Shown one piece after another: positions 49,775-58,582 of a stretch of DNA of 64,000 bases. This stretch comes from Zavarzinella formosa DSM 19928 (lineage in GTDB: Bacteria; Planctomycetota; Planctomycetia; Gemmatales; Gemmataceae). The notes under the pieces were generated by a model, which did no database searches, was not told the DNA's origin, and saw only the letters and a program-made list of their open reading frames with translations. Made by a program: the position numbers and the translations under genes. Every line of letters begins with the position of its first letter. Within the stretch, counting starts at the first letter, position 1. Location of the stretch: the NCBI RefSeq assembly GCF_000255705.1, contig NZ_JH636445.1, positions 384,558-448,557 on the forward strand, given 5' to 3'.

Positions 49775-51067
49775 TCACCGGGTTTTGGCCAAAACGTCAG
49801 CCGCCCGGAATCCGCTTCGCACCGCCCCCTCCATCGTCGCGGGCCAGCCAGTCGCCGTCCAGTCACCTGCGAGAAAGAGGTTTTCCAATTTCGTCACAGG
49901 GCCGGGCCGGTGAGTATCAATTCCCGGAATCGGGACGAAGGTCGCCGCGTGTTCCGTGATGACTTTCGCTCTCAGTAATCTCGCCTTCTGGGCCGCCGGA
50001 AAGAGGCTCCGCATCTCCTCAACAATCGTTGACTCGACCTTCTCATGTCCCATCGCCCGCATCTCGCCCGAGGCACTGATGACCACCTGAACATACCATT
50101 CGCCAGGGGAAACCTCCCCCCGGTTGAAGACCCATTGCCCGGAACAATCGACAAGCACGACATGCGGCAAATCCATGATCGAACGGTCGAACCAAAGATG
50201 AACACTGGTGATCGGCGACGGTTGAAAGGCACCCGCAGACGGGAGAATTTCGATAGAAAGCCAGTCGGCCAGTCGATTCCACGGCACCGCCGAGACATAG
50301 TCATCAGCCACGCGCAACGAGCCATCCCGCAGAGTCACTCCCGTCAGACGATTTCCTTCAACAGTCGATCCGGTCACACGGGCGTTGAATTCCACCGATA
50401 CGCCATTCTTGGCGAACCACGCCGACAATTCTTCGCCGTAAAGTCGGCCGAGCGGTACCGTCGGCACTTGGACCTCGAAGCCCCGGCGATCACGCAGGAA
50501 CGCATCAACGAAGACTTTTCTCGCGTACTTCAACCCGACACGATCCACCGACTCGTTCAGGGCGCTCACCAGCACAATGCCCCAAAATCGTTTGATGGTA
50601 CGTTCGTTTTGCCGGTGTTTTTGAAGCCACGGCAGCAGCGGCCGGTCATCCTCCGGGTTGATCAATCGCAGGCAAGCCAGTCCCCAGGCGATGCGGAGTT
50701 TGTCCCCCCATGTTAGGTAATGCACGCGGGCAAAAGCCCGAGAAAGGTGAAACGGAGCGGGCAGGGAATCGGCCGCGAAACGGGTCACCCGGCGGTCGGG
50801 GGTCATGAACCAGAGGATGGGTTCCGGCTTCAGAAAATGCTCAATCCCAACCAGTTTGGCGAAGCGGGCAAACTCCGTGCAACACCCCATGCTGACATGC
50901 TGGCAGGCATCGACGAGTTGCCCGGATTGGGGATGAGTGAAGGAACCGGCCCGGCCGCCGAGGCGTTGCCGCGATTCCAGAATGGTCACTCGATGGCCGG
51001 TCGTTGCCAGACGGGCGGCGGCGGCCAGTCCGGCCAGCCCGCCGCCGATGACCAGCACACTTTTCAT
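49775..51067 (-). CDS. hpnE: FAD-dependent oxidoreductase, HpnE-like (hydroxysqualene dehydroxylase)
   Basis: A 430-residue flavoprotein of the amine-oxidase/phytoene-desaturase class. The N-terminal dinucleotide motif is VLVIGGGLAGLAAAARLA with HRVTILESRQRLGGRAGSF, and the C-terminal FAD motif is LFLAGDWTATGWPATMEGAVRSG. The segment VDACQHVSMGCCTEFARFAKLVG is the pattern I associate with HpnE, which makes squalene from hydroxysqualene in three-enzyme squalene synthesis. hpnC and hpnD are not in this window. Its ATG overlaps the stop of the enolase-superfamily gene; a carotenoid desaturase is an alternative. Confidence 0.8.
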   Translation of the reverse strand: MKSVLVIGGGLAGLAAAARLATTGHRVTILESRQRLGGRAGSFTHPQSGQLVDACQHVSMGCCTEFARFAKLVGIEHFLKPEPILWFMTPDRRVTRFAADSLPAPFHLSRAFARVHYLTWGDKLRIAWGLACLRLINPEDDRPLLPWLQKHRQNERTIKRFWGIVLVSALNESVDRVGLKYARKVFVDAFLRDRRGFEVQVPTVPLGRLYGEELSAWFAKNGVSVEFNARVTGSTVEGNRLTGVTLRDGSLRVADDYVSAVPWNRLADWLSIEILPSAGAFQPSPITSVHLWFDRSIMDLPHVVLVDCSGQWVFNRGEVSPGEWYVQVVISASGEMRAMGHEKVESTIVEEMRSLFPAAQKARLLRAKVITEHAATFVPIPGIDTHRPGPVTKLENLFLAGDWTATGWPATMEGAVRSGFRAADVLAKTR

Positions 51068-52155
51068 GGGGCCTTGAGGTTTTCCAAGGCTTCCAAGTTG
51101 AGTTCCAATCCGTGGCCCGGTTCAACCGAGGGAGTGAATTTGCCACCCAGCGGTCGGGGCGGGTTGTTCAAAATCGGCGAAAGCGTGGTCGTCCATTCGA
51201 CCATCGGCACGTTCGACAGCCCCCCCGCGAGATGCAAAGCCACTTCCGGGAAGCGAGTCGGCACGACATTCACCGGGAACGCCTCGGCGAGACGACAGAC
51301 TTTCAACAGGGGTGTCAGGCCACCCAGCCGCAAGAGATCGGGCCGCAACACACGGGCGATTCCGCTCTCCAACACTTCCCGAAATTCGGAGACTTCTGCG
51401 AACGACCCGCCGACGGCCAAGGGGACTTCCATCCGTTCCGCAAGGCGAAGATAGCCATGCCGGTCGTCCGGCGGCAGCGGGGTTTCGATCCAGTCGATGC
51501 CGACATCTTCTTCGTAAAAATGGGCCATCGCCAGGGCGGTTTGCAGGTCATATCGGCCATCGCACCGCACGCCGAGCCAGGCGTCTTCGCCAAGGGTGTC
51601 GCGGATTTGCTGCACGCGGTCGGCATCCTGTTGCACATCCCCGGAGCCGACATCTGCGATGACGCCGACGGCGCCGTCGGCCATCAATGGCTTGACGATC
51701 TTGCATGTGGTGGCCGCGTCCGTGCCAATGTCGGCCATTCCAGAGACTGTGAACGACCCCGCCGGGCGGTTGCCACCCAACAAAACACACAACGGCATCC
51801 CGGCGGCTTTGGCCTTTAAATCCCACAAGGCGAGGTCGATGGCCGCATAGGCTCGGGCAATTAGGCCTGCCCAACCGACCAGCCGGACGCTTGCCGAGAC
51901 TTTCTGGAAAATCCCCTCCGGCATCCGGGGGTCTTGATCCACGACCAATGCGGAGAGGTCGTTGTCAATCAAATTTTTGACGGCCGCCCCGGCGGTCGTG
52001 GTGAGGGTGACACCGATGCCGGTGAGGTCGCCATCGGTGTGAACAATCACGGCGACGGCGTCCGTGCGAAGGGTTTTGCCGACGCGGTTCAGCGAGACCT
52101 TGCCCGCCGCGACGGGGAGACGAATGTGAAACGTTTCCAACCGGGTGATTTTCAT
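51064..52155 (-). CDS. enolase-superfamily protein (mandelate racemase/muconate lactonizing type) with degenerate active site
   Basis: A 363-residue protein with the two-domain fold: N-terminal cap (about 1-120, ending AIDLALWDLKAKAAGMPLCVLLGG) and a TIM-barrel. Metal-ligand positions Asp199 (RCDGRYD) and Glu224 (DWIETPLP) look present, but the third position reads GGS251 instead of GGE. The KxK-type base on the second strand reads GVIADVG without Lys, and the His near VVPT300RFPEVALHLAGGL is Thr. Substrate and activity are therefore unclear. The stop overlaps the HpnE-like gene by 4 nt; it lies 31 bp after livF. Confidence 0.78.
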   Translation of the reverse strand: MKITRLETFHIRLPVAAGKVSLNRVGKTLRTDAVAVIVHTDGDLTGIGVTLTTTAGAAVKNLIDNDLSALVVDQDPRMPEGIFQKVSASVRLVGWAGLIARAYAAIDLALWDLKAKAAGMPLCVLLGGNRPAGSFTVSGMADIGTDAATTCKIVKPLMADGAVGVIADVGSGDVQQDADRVQQIRDTLGEDAWLGVRCDGRYDLQTALAMAHFYEEDVGIDWIETPLPPDDRHGYLRLAERMEVPLAVGGSFAEVSEFREVLESGIARVLRPDLLRLGGLTPLLKVCRLAEAFPVNVVPTRFPEVALHLAGGLSNVPMVEWTTTLSPILNNPPRPLGGKFTPSVEPGHGLELNLEALENLKAP

Positions 52156-52186
52156 GATGCGTGGAGAGATTCCAAATAGGAGTAAA

Positions 52187-52975
52187 TCATTCGCCCAAAT
52201 AGGCGGCTTGAATTCGGGGATCGTTCAACAATTCCTGGGCCGGGGCGGTGGCGGTGATGCTGCCGGTTTCCATCACATAGCCGCGATTGGCGATCTTCAA
52301 CGCCAGCCGGGCGTTTTGTTCGACCAACAACACGGACATGCCTTCTCTGTTCAATTCCCGGATCACCTCGAAGATTTTCAAGACGATCATCGGCGCCAAG
52401 CCGAGGGATGGCTCGTCCAAAAGCAGCAACTTCGGCCGGATCATCAAGGCTCGGGCGATGGCCAGCATTTGCTGCTCCCCGCCGGAGAGCGTGCCGCCGA
52501 GTTGCTTCTGCCGATCCTTGAGGATCGGAAAGTAATGATACGCCTTTTCGATGTCTTCCCGCACGCGGACTTGGTCCCGCACGGTAAAAGCGCCCATCTG
52601 GAGGTTTTCCAATACCGTCAGCCGGGGGAAGATTTTCCGCCCCTCGGGAGACTGGGCCATCCCCAGTTTCACGATTTCGTGGGCGGGAATGCCGGTGAGA
52701 CTTCTTCCATCAAAAGTGATGTCCCCGCCGCGAATTTTCACGCATCCGGAGACGGTCATCAACGTGGTGGTCTTCCCGGCCCCGTTGGCCCCGATCACCG
52801 TGACAATTTCCCCGGCGTTGACATGGAGGGAGATGCCCTTGAGAACTTCAATCGGGCCATAGCCGGAACGCAGTTCGCTTACATTCAGCAAGGGAGTTTC
52901 AGAAGTCTTCTGGCTCTCTTCAATCGGGCCGTCGTCTGCGCGGAGGTCTTGATCTTTGTGCAAGGGATCGCTCAC
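52187..52975 (-). CDS. livF: branched-chain amino acid-type ABC importer ATPase LivF
   Basis: A 262-residue ATPase: Walker A VIGANGAGKTTTLM, signature TLSGGEQQMLAIARAL, Walker B KLLLLDEPSLGLAP and H-loop LLVEQN. The N-terminal about 25 residues are a charged extension (HKDQDLRADDGPIEESQ). Its ATG overlaps the livG stop by 4 nt. It is the last gene of the Liv cassette. The transported solute (amino acid, amide or urea) cannot be read from the sequence. Confidence 0.93.
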   Translation of the reverse strand: MSDPLHKDQDLRADDGPIEESQKTSETPLLNVSELRSGYGPIEVLKGISLHVNAGEIVTVIGANGAGKTTTLMTVSGCVKIRGGDITFDGRSLTGIPAHEIVKLGMAQSPEGRKIFPRLTVLENLQMGAFTVRDQVRVREDIEKAYHYFPILKDRQKQLGGTLSGGEQQMLAIARALMIRPKLLLLDEPSLGLAPMIVLKIFEVIRELNREGMSVLLVEQNARLALKIANRGYVMETGSITATAPAQELLNDPRIQAAYLGE

Positions 52976-54303
52976 GAAACTTCCTCCTTGCCCAAATACG
53001 CTTCGATCACCTTCGGATTATTCCGAACTTCTTCGGGGGGTCCCTCCGCGATCTTCACACCGTAATCCAGCACCGCGATCCGGTCAGAAATGCCCATGAC
53101 CAGACTCATGTGGTGTTCGATCAACAAGATCGTGATCTGGCGGTCGCGGATGCGGCGAATCAGCCCCATCAGGTCGGCCGTCTCGCGGGGATTCATCCCG
53201 GCGGCCGGTTCGTCGAGCAGGAGCAACTTCGGTTGGCAAGCCATCGCACGGGCGATTTCGAGCAAGCGTTGTTCGCCGTAAGGCAGGTTCTTCGCCAGTG
53301 TCTGGGCTTTGGCGGACAAGCCGACGAAATCGAGCAGTTTCATCGCCTCGTCCGCAAGCCGGTGTTCTTCTTTGCGAAGCCACGGCATGCGGAAAGCCAT
53401 CCAAAGCACATTGCCGGAGAAGCGGCGGTCCATCCCCACCAGCACGTTTTCCATCACGATCATGTTTTGGAACAGCCGGATGTTCTGAAACGTCCGGGCC
53501 ATGCCGCCGAGGGCGATGTAATCGGTCGTCCGGCGGGATCGTCGCCACGTGGCGTAATTTCCAAAAAGGCCGATCAACAGGCCGGCCAGTCCGGCGATCT
53601 TGGCCGTTTGCCGACGACTGTCCTGCTGGCGGTACACTTGATCGAGCGTGGTGAACAAATCCCGGGCGTCTTGTTCTTCCGGGAAGGTGTCCAATAACAA
53701 GGAACCGTCGGCGTTGCGAATCTCCCAATCCCCGTCCGGTTCCGGAGGAGCAACGACTTGCAGGTTGCCCGTCTTGATCGCGTCGCGTTTCTTCTCGGCG
53801 TCCTCGGCGTTTTTGCCTTTCAAGAGTGAAACATCGCTGTCCGTCCCTTTCACCGACCACAACTGCGGCCTGCCCTCGCGGATCAGGCGGTCCTGCTCGA
53901 TGATGAATTCACCCTCGTAGTATCGGAAGGTTGACCACAAAGCCTCCCGGTACGAGAACCCGTCTCCTTTTGACGCATACTCTCGCTTGATGGCTGTCTT
54001 CCACATCCGATCAACATTGAGACTGAACACAAAAGCGATGGCCCCGACAAACAGACCAACAAGCAATGAACCAAGAATGACTTTCCAGCCAAACGGCCTT
54101 TTCTGGTTGTGGTCTTCAAACAGAATCTTTCCGGCCGTCGGGTTATAAATGCCTGTCACGGCATTGAACATGGTGGTCTTGCCGGCTCCGTTCGGCCCGA
54201 TGATGGAAAAGATCTGGCCGGGGGCGACGGTCAGGCTCACCTCTTTGACGGCTGTCAGGCCGCCAAAACGCATGGTCAGTCCTTCGATTTTGAGAAGCGA
54301 CAT
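52972..54303 (-). CDS. livG: LivG-type ABC ATPase with inserted transmembrane hairpin
   Basis: A 443-residue protein; usual LivG is about 250-290. The ends are normal: Walker A IIGPNGAGKTTMF (residues 34-46), Q-loop GMARTFQNIRLF (Gln273), signature-like YGEQRLLEIARAM, Walker B LLLLDEPAAGM (about 360-370) and H-loop LIEHHMSL. Between Walker A and the Q-loop lies an extra segment of about 190 residues (66-258) with two strongly hydrophobic helices, VILGSLLVGLFVGAIAFVFSL (about 75-95) and IAGLAGLLIGLFGNY (about 236-250), and a 140-residue loop between them. It is 1 bp from livM. See the findings. Confidence 0.92.
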   Translation of the reverse strand: MSLLKIEGLTMRFGGLTAVKEVSLTVAPGQIFSIIGPNGAGKTTMFNAVTGIYNPTAGKILFEDHNQKRPFGWKVILGSLLVGLFVGAIAFVFSLNVDRMWKTAIKREYASKGDGFSYREALWSTFRYYEGEFIIEQDRLIREGRPQLWSVKGTDSDVSLLKGKNAEDAEKKRDAIKTGNLQVVAPPEPDGDWEIRNADGSLLLDTFPEEQDARDLFTTLDQVYRQQDSRRQTAKIAGLAGLLIGLFGNYATWRRSRRTTDYIALGGMARTFQNIRLFQNMIVMENVLVGMDRRFSGNVLWMAFRMPWLRKEEHRLADEAMKLLDFVGLSAKAQTLAKNLPYGEQRLLEIARAMACQPKLLLLDEPAAGMNPRETADLMGLIRRIRDRQITILLIEHHMSLVMGISDRIAVLDYGVKIAEGPPEEVRNNPKVIEAYLGKEEVS

Positions 54304-54304
54304 C

Positions 54305-55387
54305 TCATGCCCCCTTTCCGGTGGTCGTTCCGCGGCGCTTCGGAAGCAGACCGGACGAGCGGAATCGCATCATTAGAACCAACGCGAGGCCAAAGATCAT
54401 GAGGTTCCACATGGAGAACTTCAAATAGCCTTTGTCGTTCGGGTTCATGTCATTTCGCTGAAGCCACGCATCGGCCGCCGGGGCGAAGAGAAAGTCGTAC
54501 CCCGCCACAAGAAATACGCCGAGCAGCACGCCCGTGCGATTCCCAAGGCCGCCGAGAATCAGGCAGGAGAGGATGGTGCAGGAGAGTTGGAAGTCGAACC
54601 GGGTGGGTTCCGTCGTGTTGGTCATCTTCGTCGCGTAAAGACTGCCCGCCATGCCGGCGAGACCGGCCGCGAGAGTGAACGCCAGCAACTTCAACCGGGC
54701 GGCGTTGAGGCCCATGCAAGTGGCCGCCAGTTCGTCTTCCCTCAAGGCGACCCACGCCCGGCCGAGCCGGGAGTGTTCCAAGTTCCGAAGGAAGACGAAC
54801 ACCAACAGCAGGTAACCAAGGGTCAGGTAGTAAAAGAGCCTGTAGTCCTCGGTCCAACTCATCGTCAGGCCAAGCGATTCCAAGGGGCACCGAAGGATTT
54901 CCGGGATTTTCGGCGGCGGGATTGGATTGAGCGTTTGCATCCCGCCGGTGATTTCCTGCAAGTTTCGCAAGGCCGTGACGGTGATGAGACCGAATCCAAG
55001 CGTGACGAGGGCCAGATAATCCCCCCGCAACCGCAGGGTGGGGACGCAAAGAATCCCCCCGAGAAGGGCGGCGGCCATCGTTGAAACGACCAGCACCGGC
55101 AGAAAGCCAAACTGGAACGGGTATTGTCCGACCGTGAGGATGCCCGTGGTGAACGCACCGATGCCGAAGAACGCCGCGATGCCCAAATGAAGCAATCCGG
55201 TATACCCGACAACGACATTCAGGGCCAGGGCCAGGATGCCATAGATGAAAATGGTCGGGAACGAGTCGCCGATCTTTTTTCCGAGCATCGATTCGATCTT
55301 GTCATTCAGTCCGGGGATCAACGGATAGGTAATCACCAAGGCCAGCACGAGCAAGCCGGCCAGTTTGCGGAGAACCCCGCTGCTCAT
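54305..55387 (-). CDS. livM: Liv-type ABC importer permease LivM
   Basis: A 360-residue inner-membrane permease with about nine helices. The LivM pattern includes IYGILALALNVVVGYTGLLHLGIAAFFGIGAF, GILCVPTLRLRGDYLALVTLGFG and GRAWVALREDELAATCMGLN, then LKLLAFTLAAGLAGMAGSLYA. A TM helix near the C terminus ends in a basic tail. It overlaps livH by 4 nt. Confidence 0.94.
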   Translation of the reverse strand: MSSGVLRKLAGLLVLALVITYPLIPGLNDKIESMLGKKIGDSFPTIFIYGILALALNVVVGYTGLLHLGIAAFFGIGAFTTGILTVGQYPFQFGFLPVLVVSTMAAALLGGILCVPTLRLRGDYLALVTLGFGLITVTALRNLQEITGGMQTLNPIPPPKIPEILRCPLESLGLTMSWTEDYRLFYYLTLGYLLLVFVFLRNLEHSRLGRAWVALREDELAATCMGLNAARLKLLAFTLAAGLAGMAGSLYATKMTNTTEPTRFDFQLSCTILSCLILGGLGNRTGVLLGVFLVAGYDFLFAPAADAWLQRNDMNPNDKGYLKFSMWNLMIFGLALVLMMRFRSSGLLPKRRGTTTGKGA

Positions 55388-56328
55388 ACTTTCTCCCGCG
55401 TGCGTGCCCCAAGCAGGCCCGTGGGCCGGAAAACCAGAATCGTGATGAGGATCACGAACACCATCGCCGTCGCCCAGCGGGCGTCGATGTAGGCGCTGGC
55501 GAGTGAATAAACCATGCCGATGACGATCGCCCCCAGCACGGCGCCGGGGATGTTGCCAATGCCCCCGAGGACGGCGGCCGTGAAGGCATAAAGACCGTTT
55601 TGGAAACCCATCTGGTAGCCGATGGTCTTGATCTTCAATCCGTAAATCACGCTGGCGATCCCCGCGAGGGCTCCGCCAATCAAGAAGGTGGCGGCGATCA
55701 CCCGATTGACATTGATGCCCATGAGTTGGGCGGCCACCGGGTTTTGGGCCGTTGCCCGCATCGCCTTGCCAAGCGAGGTGCTTTTGACAAAAATCGTCAG
55801 GCCGATCATCACCGGGGCGGTGACGAGGATCACGAGCAGATCGGTGGTCGTGAATTGAAGGCCGCTGTCCTCCGCGAGCAGATTACGTTCTTCGATCAGA
55901 CCGGGAAAATTCACATCTTGGGAACCGCCCCAGAACAACCCGATGTTCATGAACACAAAACTAACGCCAATGGCCGAGACGAGCGGGGCAAGTTTGGGGG
56001 CCGTCCGCAGGGCTTTGTAAACGGTCAGGTCCACAAGCATGTTCAGAAAGGCGCAGAACACGGGGGTGGCGAGCAGCATCAGGGCGATGGTCGCCATCGG
56101 CGACCCGGTTAGTGCCATAACGGCCCCACCCAGTGTCAGAGCGAAGAAACACCCCAGCATGAACAGATCGCCGTGGGCGAAGTTGATTAACTCCACAATG
56201 CCGTACACCATCGTGTAACCGAGGGCGATCAGGGCATAGAGGAACCCGGTCGTGAGACCGGTGATGCAGATGTTAATGAAGAATTGGGTGTCCGCGCTGG
56301 CGAACACCAGTCCGGTGAGTCCGGTCAT
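55384..56328 (-). CDS. livH: Liv-type ABC importer permease LivH
   Basis: A 314-residue permease. Typical sequences are FLYALIALGYTMVYGIVELINFAHGDLFMLG near the N terminus, GKAMRATAQNPVAAQLMGINVNRVI and the C-terminal AAVLGGIGNIPGAVLGAIVIGMV. I chose the ATG at 56328; the longer open frame begins with a TTG and no ribosome site. It heads the two permease genes. Confidence 0.94.
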   Translation of the reverse strand: MTGLTGLVFASADTQFFINICITGLTTGFLYALIALGYTMVYGIVELINFAHGDLFMLGCFFALTLGGAVMALTGSPMATIALMLLATPVFCAFLNMLVDLTVYKALRTAPKLAPLVSAIGVSFVFMNIGLFWGGSQDVNFPGLIEERNLLAEDSGLQFTTTDLLVILVTAPVMIGLTIFVKSTSLGKAMRATAQNPVAAQLMGINVNRVIAATFLIGGALAGIASVIYGLKIKTIGYQMGFQNGLYAFTAAVLGGIGNIPGAVLGAIVIGMVYSLASAYIDARWATAMVFVILITILVFRPTGLLGARTREKV

Positions 56329-56433
56329 CGAATCAACAACTCCCTTGGAGAGGGGACGTCGATACTGGTAGGGCAAATTCCGGGCGGGTTCGGGCGGCCG
56401 ACGGCCGTGAAAACCGATCGCCGCCCACGATCG

Positions 56434-57666
56434 TCAGTCTTTGATCTCAAGAATTTTTTCAAACACAAACTTGCCGTCGACCACTTTGCTGCCGCTCATC
56501 ATCTTCAAGTCCGTGTCGCCATTCACGTCAAAAGACCATGTGCCCAAGGCGCCCTCGAACTTCTTCAACTTGCCGGCGGCCGCGACGATGGCCTCGCGGT
56601 TCTTCACGCCAGCCTTGCGGATGGCCTCCAAGGCCACCTTGGCGCACTCGTAACCATACACGGCGTAGGCTTCGTCCGGAATCTTGCCAAACTTCTTTTC
56701 ATAAGCGTCAACAAAGGCTTTGCCCTTGCCGCCCTTTTTGGCAAGTTCGGTCGGGGGAAGACCGCCGAATGTCACATAGCAACGACCATTCAGGACATCC
56801 GCCCCGGCGGACTCGATCATGGATTGCTCGTAGCAACCATCCGGCACCATCAGCGGGGCGGTGATGCCGGCGGCCACCATATCCTTGGCCAGTTGTCCGG
56901 CCTTGGTTTGCGTTGTGCCGCCGAAGTAGATCAGGCCGGGCTTCAGGGCTTTGATCTTCTGCATCAAAGCTTTGAATTCTTGGGCTTTCACATCAATGCT
57001 CTCTTGGCCGAGCACTTTCAGTTTCAACCCTTCGCATTCGCCTCGAAACAGGTCGGCGATTCCCTTGCCGTACACTTCGTTATCGTCCAAAACGTAGACA
57101 CTCTTGATTTTCATCGACTTCGCCCAGTGGGCGGCAACCGGCCCTTGGACGTCGTCCGTAGGCACGACGCGGAAGTAGTTGACCTTGCCGCTTGGCCGGT
57201 ATCGGGTCGGCTCGTCTTTCTCGCCGAAGTTTGGCTTGGTCAGGCTCGGGGAGGTGTTGGCCGGGCTGACCATCAGGATGCCAGCCTTGTTCAAAATCGG
57301 CATGGAGATTTTGGCGGCCCCGGAGTTGTAAGTTCCGATGTACACCATCACGTCCGCGTCGTCACGGGCTTGATTGGCGTTGGAAGTTTCCTTCTGGGCG
57401 TCCCATTGACCGGCGGCCGCGGTGGCGTCGTCCAAGTCCTCGTAAACGATTTTGAAATCGCCGACCTTGTTGCCTTCTTCTTCCAGAGCCAACTTGATGC
57501 CATTGACGATGGTGTCTGTCTGGCCTTTGGCGCTTCCCGTGCGGGGGAGGCTGGAGACGATTTTGATCGTCCCGCTGGTTGGCCCCTCGAACTTTTTATC
57601 TTCAGCCCGGACGGCCGGCAAAATCAGTCCGGCGACCGCAAGGGCGGCCAGAATTAGACGGTTCAT
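56434..57666 (-). CDS. livK: Liv-type periplasmic substrate-binding protein
   Basis: A 410-residue periplasmic protein with a signal peptide (LILAALAVAGLILPAVRAED). It has the type I periplasmic fold: TIKIVSSLPRTGSAKGQTDTIVNGIKLALEEEG, then PILNKAGILMVSPANTSPSLT, SVYVLDDNEVYGKGIADLFRGE and YGYECAKVALEAIRKAG. The binding-site Ser/Thr segment (SPANTSP) is like amino-acid or amide receptors. It is the first gene of the Liv cassette and begins 75 bp after dtd. Confidence 0.9.
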   Translation of the reverse strand: MNRLILAALAVAGLILPAVRAEDKKFEGPTSGTIKIVSSLPRTGSAKGQTDTIVNGIKLALEEEGNKVGDFKIVYEDLDDATAAAGQWDAQKETSNANQARDDADVMVYIGTYNSGAAKISMPILNKAGILMVSPANTSPSLTKPNFGEKDEPTRYRPSGKVNYFRVVPTDDVQGPVAAHWAKSMKIKSVYVLDDNEVYGKGIADLFRGECEGLKLKVLGQESIDVKAQEFKALMQKIKALKPGLIYFGGTTQTKAGQLAKDMVAAGITAPLMVPDGCYEQSMIESAGADVLNGRCYVTFGGLPPTELAKKGGKGKAFVDAYEKKFGKIPDEAYAVYGYECAKVALEAIRKAGVKNREAIVAAAGKLKKFEGALGTWSFDVNGDTDLKMMSGSKVVDGKFVFEKILEIKD

Positions 57667-57741
57667 GGCGTTCTGTCTCCGAGACTGGTTTGATGTCTTG
57701 CGATGATAGATGATCGCATTCGTTCGGTCAAAGAAATTACC

Positions 57742-58182
57742 TCAAGGCGTGTCGATCACCAGCGTGACCGGGCCATCATTTGCCAATTCTACCAGCATGT
57801 CGGCCCCAAATTGGCCGGTGGCCACTGGAATGCCGTGAACCTTGATCGCGTTGACAAATCCCTCATAGAGCGGGATGGCGGTTTCCGGCCGGGCGGCCTC
57901 GATGAAACTCGGCCGGCGGCCCTTGGAACAATCGCCATACAGGGTGAACTGGCTGACCACCAGAATTCCCCCGTTGATGTCGCCAACGGACAGGTTCATC
58001 TTGCCCGCTTCATCCTCGAAGATTCGCAGGCCGACGATCTTGTCCCCCAGCCAGTGAACCTGTTCCGGGGTGTCCGACGTGTGAACACCCAGAAGAACAA
58101 GCAATCCCCGGCCGATCTCGCCGACAACTTCACCGGCAATCGTAACCCGAGCGGAACGGACTCGTTGTGCGACCGCCCGCAT
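57742..58182 (-). CDS. dtd: D-aminoacyl-tRNA deacylase Dtd
   Basis: A 146-residue editing enzyme that removes D-amino acids from tRNA. Characteristic are [15 protein letters not shown] at the start, [21 protein letters not shown] and the cross-subunit [12 protein letters not shown] at the C terminus. Length and motifs are normal. It is the first gene of the long minus-strand run and is divergent from the small-protein gene at 58271. Confidence 0.95.
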   Translation of the reverse strand: MRAVAQRVRSARVTIAGEVVGEIGRGLLVLLGVHTSDTPEQVHWLGDKIVGLRIFEDEAGKMNLSVGDINGGILVVSQFTLYGDCSKGRRPSFIEAARPETAIPLYEGFVNAIKVHGIPVATGQFGADMLVELANDGPVTLVIDTP

Positions 58183-58270
58183 GAGTTCGATTGGTCATTT
58201 CAATGGGAGAGGGTAAAGTGAGGGAAATTGTATGTGACAATCCTCCTCCGGCGACGTGGAAAGGCCAAAC

Positions 58271-58531
58271 ATGCTGGACGATTTCTCCAAGCATCAACAA
58301 GGAATCATCAAACGGTACTATCGGAATCTGGACAAGATTCAGGTTCAGCGGCTCGCCGAACTGGTGACCGACATCTATCTGGCCGAGGGAAAGAAGCTCG
58401 AAAAACTCTGGCTGTCGGCCGGGGAAAGCATGAAGAAACTCGAAGTGCCGCAAAATCAGATCGACAATTTGATGGCCAAACGCGATCCGGCCCTGCTGGC
58501 CAGTCTGGTCAAACAATTGATGGCCGGTTGA
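58271..58531 (+). CDS. small helical protein of unknown function
   Basis: An 86-residue protein predicted to be almost entirely helical (DDFSKHQQGIIKRYYRNLDKIQ, VQRLAELVTDIYLAEGKKLEKLW, NQIDNLMAKRDPALLASLVKQL). A GGAAAGG ribosome site lies just upstream of the ATG. No signal or metal motif. It precedes the HAD phosphatase gene by 51 bp and likely belongs to the same unit. It is conserved-looking, but I cannot name a family. Confidence 0.75.
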   Translation: MLDDFSKHQQGIIKRYYRNLDKIQVQRLAELVTDIYLAEGKKLEKLWLSAGESMKKLEVPQNQIDNLMAKRDPALLASLVKQLMAG

Positions 58532-58582
58532 ATGGATTCGTGCCGATAATTTGGCGGGCGAATGCGTGAGGGAGAAGTTTTC

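Noticed and set aside
56284-57657. Long plus-strand open frame opposite livK
   Set aside because: The minus-strand gene has a signal peptide and a full periplasmic-binding fold; this one has none.
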